From positions 1 through 7,035 of the forward strand of contig JAUXQA010000372.1 of the NCBI GenBank assembly GCA_030683195.1: a stretch of 7,035 nucleotides of DNA. Direction: 5' to 3'. The DNA comes from Rhodoferax sp. (GTDB lineage: Bacteria > Pseudomonadota > Gammaproteobacteria > Burkholderiales > Burkholderiaceae_C). The position numbers and the translations under genes are program-made. The notes below the pieces were generated by a model that was not told where the DNA came from, searched no databases, and saw only the letters and a list, made by a program, of their open reading frames with translations. Shown piece by piece: positions 6,501 to 7,035 of this stretch. How positions within the stretch are numbered: position 1 is the first letter of the stretch; each line of letters opens with the position of its first letter.

Positions 6501-7035
6501 GATTCTGGCCATGACCGCAAATGCTTTTGATGAGGACCAAAGTGATGTGCTGCTGGCCGGCATGAATGACCACATCGCAAAGCCGGTACAGCCCAAAAAA
6601 CTCTACGCCACTCTCCTCAAGTGGCTGTCCATGCCACCCACTGGTGCGCCAACGCCGCTGATAGAGCCAACATCAAAAGCGGCCACTCGCGGCGTGGCGC
6701 CACCCGGCGATGCGGGCGGTTTAAGCCAGGACCCCACCTACCAGGCGTTGTCAGTTTTGCCTGACCTGGATTTGGCCCAAGGACTGGAGGCACTGGTTGG
6801 GCGTTTTCCCAAGTTTGTCAGCATGCTGGGCCGTGTGGCGCGGGATCAAGCCGACGTGTGCGAGCGCATTAGCCACTTGATGGCGGTCGGCGATAAAGAC
6901 ACCGCCACGCGTGCGGTGCACTCGCTCAAGGGCATCGCCGCAACGCTGGGGCTTTACCGCATCAGCCAATGTGCGCTGGAAGTTGAGGCTGCTTTTGAAC
7001 AGGAGGCATCTCCCGATCTGAGCGCACTGGGGGCA
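3517..7035 (+). CDS. Membrane hybrid histidine kinase (Cache-HAMP-PAS-PAS-HisKA-HATPase-REC-HPt), 3' end outside window
   Basis: Open for 1173 codons from ATG 3517 without a stop; only weak GAAG (3504-3507) precedes it. A basic N terminus and TM1 (about 15-34) lead to a periplasmic region (about 35-290) with Cache-like features (FYVTDPQGVAIAS, VISMAASIKDASGKVIG, IVGVMDL). TM2 is about 294-313, followed by HAMP (about 313-366), PAS1 (about 372-490), PAS2 (about 500-620, with IFWKDRDLAYMGCN) and a coiled coil (about 618-656). HisKA carries H666 in NMSHEIRTP. The ATPase domain has the N box (N788, N792), DTGIGL (D824) and GGSGLGLAI (853-861). The receiver has E926/D927, D970 in LMDIRMPVMDG, T1000 and K1022. 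The HPt starts near 1085 with H1135 in AVHSLKG and is cut by the window end. All phosphorelay residues are intact, giving an H-D-H chain in one protein. The ligand is unknown. Its place 17 bases after the EAL gene makes it the likely phosphodonor for the upstream regulators. Confidence 0.92.
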   Translation, partial: MRKPVALRQSLTVRTTVTSILFMLLAMWLLAYWGSARFGEEMEQVHGRYQLAAVQELARDLDAGVKLRFNALEQVAATLPAGALKSPLDLQRMLEQRPLHLVLFNAGFYVTDPQGVAIASLPVSANRIGINYKFRDHVAAALDEGKSSVSEPVVGKALGVPVISMAASIKDASGKVIGSIVGVMDLSKPSLNFLDSYNNATRTNVGSVIVVSKKYRTMVSASDQSRLLEKFTLGAVPAIDKYLDGFEGTQRFVDSRGVEIFSSGTSVASAGWVVSVAQPSSKVFAGVIKVRNQLWSTALALSILAGIGVGWTLRRNLRPMRESASQLMKMSADSEAFRTLPVTRHDEVGQLVEGFNHVLSLATLRERELTVSEARFRTVFNSLVDVVFLIDADTRLIVDSNHRALTMFGLESAAVKGLSCMDFMAKDGPCDSNLADVYFEKSRQEGGQRFDCKAHPHGSDETFWVSVSVSFAVFDQRPYFVTSVRNIEDRKQAEEAIRASTQLLQSVIDTAPLRIFWKDRDLAYMGCNALFAHDAGYIQTSDLIGKTDLDMVWREHAETYQADDRQTMESGLSRINFEESFTSKQGNISWIRTSKVPLRDSNNEVFGVLGLFDDITEYKRLRDELQQQRDTLELQVQERTWQLDQAREAAEIANQAKSVFLANMSHEIRTPMSAILGLTHMLNRDLDTSPTDERRHSATLAKSRLQKIDGAASHLLRLLNDILDLSKIEAGKLVLENIDFDPLTLLEDVEQLMAEKIAANHNSWHLHTDTLPPKLNGDGMRLRQILLNFLSNAAKFTEYGSIELSVRVMGQTNSQLQLRFEVQDTGIGLTEEQRSRLFQTFEQAEKSTTRRYGGSGLGLAISSRLAALMGGQIGARSAPGKGSTFWFEGSFGEVEASDSIHDEHTEPVDPQVELRRFASRAVLLVEDMAINQEIALDVLQHVGLTADLAENGRLAVARASEKHYDLILMDIRMPVMDGFEAARQIRKLPGYATVPILAMTANAFDEDQSDVLLAGMNDHIAKPVQPKKLYATLLKWLSMPPTGAPTPLIEPTSKAATRGVAPPGDAGGLSQDPTYQALSVLPDLDLAQGLEALVGRFPKFVSMLGRVARDQADVCERISHLMAVGDKDTATRAVHSLKGIAATLGLYRISQCALEVEAAFEQEASPDLSALGA

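Overview
The window looks like a Gram-negative betaproteobacterial chromosome, most likely Comamonadaceae (Rhodoferax/Polaromonas-like). The GC content is moderately high, the protein style fits, and an AT-rich intergenic stretch (about 764-826) resembles a degenerate copy of a repeat I remember as common in that family. The placement is an inference; no rRNA or other marker gene is present. All supported genes are on the + strand.

Layout. Positions 1-402 are the 3' end of a molybdate ABC-transporter ATPase gene (modC), covering its C-terminal TOBE region. A 59-base gap leads to a small helix-turn-helix protein of unknown role (462-755). A 167-base AT-rich intergenic region follows. It holds the repeat-like segment, a candidate sigma-70 promoter (840-867) and a pair of 9-base direct repeats (893-910) just before the next gene.

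From 923 to the window end runs a tightly packed four-gene signalling operon: (i) an HTH-receiver fusion with its DNA-binding domain at the N terminus; (ii) a stand-alone HPt phosphotransfer protein, overlapping (i) by 4 bases; (iii) a receiver-EAL-receiver protein with all expected c-di-GMP phosphodiesterase residues, overlapping (ii) by 14 bases; (iv) after 17 bases, a very large membrane hybrid histidine kinase (Cache-like sensor, HAMP, PAS, PAS, HisKA, HATPase, receiver, HPt) that runs off the window with no stop in 1173 codons.

Working model (inference): an extracytoplasmic or cytoplasmic signal controls kinase autophosphorylation at H666. Phosphate passes to D970 and then H1135, and from there and/or the separate HPt (H60) to receivers on a DNA-binding regulator (D129) and a c-di-GMP phosphodiesterase (D58, D462). 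The logic resembles Pseudomonas RocSAR and Vibrio VieSAB, where a hybrid kinase feeds both a transcription factor and an EAL regulator. The domain architectures here differ: HTH-REC order, REC-EAL-REC, and an extra HPt. This operon is the most interesting content of the window. No CRISPR array, tRNA, rRNA, insertion sequence or prophage gene was seen.
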